Both the position numbers and the translations under genes were made by a program. A stretch of 64,000 bases of DNA from Gordonia bronchialis DSM 43247 (GTDB taxonomy: Bacteria > Actinomycetota > Actinomycetes > Mycobacteriales > Mycobacteriaceae). Shown here one piece after another: positions 62,902-64,000 of the stretch. The stretch spans positions 3,596,001 through 3,660,000 of the forward strand of contig NC_013441.1 in the NCBI RefSeq assembly GCF_000024785.1. The letters run 5' to 3'. The notes under the pieces were generated by a model that saw only the letters and a program-made list of their open reading frames with translations, searched no databases and was not told the origin of the DNA. Position 1 is the first letter of the stretch, and the number at the start of each line of letters is the position of its first letter.

Positions 62902-63984
62902 ATGGGCTGGGGAACGACGATGCTGCGCCGCGCCATGACATCGACGGTGCTGATCGTCAGCCTGGTGGCCGTCGCCGCCTGCACCGTGGACGGGACACTT
63001 GTGCCGGTCGGTGCTGACGCAACCCAGCAGCCACAGGTGCCCGAGACCGCTGCCGCCGCGGCGACAGCGCCCGGCGCCCGCACGCTCATGGCACGTATTC
63101 GCGCGGCCGATCCCTGTCTCGGGTTGGACCAGACCTACCCTCGACGGTTCGGCAGCGTCGTCCGCGAGACGCAGCAGAAGGCTCAAGGATCTCACGGCCT
63201 GTCAGGTGGTTGCTTCCAACGATCCGGGGACACCGCAGGTGCGGTTCCGGGTGACCTTGGGTACCGACCTGGCGGTGCAGGACCGCGTCGGGATGATCAC
63301 GGAGCGGGTGGGCTCGCACACGGTCTTCCGCGAGCCTCGACAGAACCCCGAATCCAATTCGTGCGCATATCGAATCCGTTCGAGGACAGCGGTTTCGGTG
63401 CAACAGTGGAGGTCACCAGGTTCATCGAGGGACGCGGCTCCGATCAGGCGGCGTGGCCACAGTCGTGCGCAAGCCTGAAGGAGTACCTGGGGATCACGGC
63501 GGACAAGATCGTCGCGCTGACGCCGCGGGGCGCCGTCCCGCCACCGCCGTCGTTGCTGGGTCGCGATCCCCGTGCGGACCTGGTCCTATCTGCGGTGAAA
63601 GCGAACTTCAACGGTTGGCGAATCCTTCCTGTCGCCTACTACCCCTACTCGTGCTACGTCACCGCGATGCGCACACCGACCCTCGGCGTGACCACCCGGC
63701 TGGCCTTCGAGCGAGACGCCGAGCAAGTCGGCGATTCCCGTGAGCGAGACCAGGTCGCCGGCCTACCCGCCCAGTTCTATGAGTCCACTCAGAGATGTTC
63801 GGTGGTCGTGCTGTTCCGCCGCGCGACCAACCCTGCGGCCTGGGATGCCCACAACATCTCGGTGGAGCTCGGCGACCCCCGGCCAGGTGGCGAGCCCGCT
63901 CTGGACCTCGATGCCGCCGACCTGCCGGACTACTGCGCACCGGTACGTGATATCGCGACGGCACAGGTGTTCTCGCTGCGGTGA
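62902..63984 (+). CDS. Lipoprotein with two compensating frame changes
   Basis: Signal VLIVSLVAVAACTVDGTL has a lipobox (VAAC). The start of the domain (MARIRAADPCLGLDQTYPRR) and the long C-terminal part (FGATVEVTRFIEGRGSDQAA; VLSAVKANFNGWRILPVAYY; YESTQRCSVVVLFRRATNPA) share one frame. Between about 63179 and 63365 the meaningful reading is another frame (LKDLTACQVVASNDPGTPQV, GMITERVGSHTVFREPRQNP). One extra and one missing base would explain it. The paired cysteines suggest a secreted DUF3558-like protein of unknown role. An ATG 36 bases downstream is an alternative start. Confidence 0.6.
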   Translation: MGWGTTMLRRAMTSTVLIVSLVAVAACTVDGTLVPVGADATQQPQVPETAAAAATAPGARTLMARIRAADPCLGLDQTYPRRFGSVVRETQQKAQGSHGLSGGCFQRSGDTAGAVPGDLGYRPGGAGPRRDDHGAGGLAHGLPRASTEPRIQFVRISNPFEDSGFGATVEVTRFIEGRGSDQAAWPQSCASLKEYLGITADKIVALTPRGAVPPPPSLLGRDPRADLVLSAVKANFNGWRILPVAYYPYSCYVTAMRTPTLGVTTRLAFERDAEQVGDSRERDQVAGLPAQFYESTQRCSVVVLFRRATNPAAWDAHNISVELGDPRPGGEPALDLDAADLPDYCAPVRDIATAQVFSLR

Positions 63985-64000
63985 TGCCACGCACCTGAGG

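Noticed and set aside
1..64000. CRISPR arrays, rRNA genes or replication origins
   Set aside because: No regularly spaced repeats, rRNA-like sequence or DnaA-box cluster was noticed.

Overview
The window looks like chromosome from a mycolic-acid actinobacterium, most like Gordonia or a close relative. It is GC-rich with frequent GTG starts, and it carries Lsr2, an Ami1-type amidase, a DUF6542 protein beside RmuC, an MpaB-type (DUF2236) oxygenase, a DUF1707 protein and an Erm-type 23S methyltransferase. This is inferred from gene content, not from a database search.

Layout. 1-19000: mostly core metabolism and envelope genes (thioesterase, secreted phospholipase C, M19 dipeptidase + MFS + PLP lyase operon, PHP protein, DUF2236 oxygenase with divergent TetR, AmpG-like MFS, multicopper oxidase, free-methionine sulfoxide reductase, lipid-kinase-like protein, GH43-like secreted protein). 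18460-21190: a toxin-antitoxin and decay zone, with MazEF and VapBC (each with a visible palindromic operator) around remnants of methyltransferase and GyrI-like genes. 21380-38000: conserved genes (ychF, AI-2E exporter, Ada-AlkA + Ogt alkylation repair, rmuC, nucleosidase, fructosamine kinase, SDR, amidase, G3E GTPase, trhO, lsr2, patatin). 38000-44700: sulfur scavenging (DszA/NtaA-like monooxygenase, ssuCBAD) with a zinc-free L36 paralogue behind a 19-bp Zur-like palindrome. 44700-53800: ArsR/SRPBCC/DHFR/flavin-reductase cluster, ABC-F ATPase, DUF1707 protein and erm. The erm gene has a leader peptide containing Arg-Leu-Arg and a ladder of mutually exclusive hairpins. 53800-61800: accessory DNA with a Fic protein, an IS3-family element, a two-gene module pairing a PIN nuclease with an unknown protein, an excisionase-like HTH protein, a tyrosine recombinase with an inserted winged-helix-like segment, and a GIY-YIG protein, ending at tRNA-Ala(GGC). 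61994-64000: DsbA-like thioredoxin and a lipoprotein.

Two points matter to any reader. First, at least twelve frame changes and two in-frame TAG codons break otherwise well-conserved genes. Eleven of the twelve frame changes fit loss of exactly one base, usually beside a short C or G run. This suggests sequence error at least as strongly as real gene decay, so the 'pseudogene' calls are provisional. Second, the most interesting biology is the erm leader (50501-50717) and the integrative element next to tRNA-Ala (about 56871-61801).
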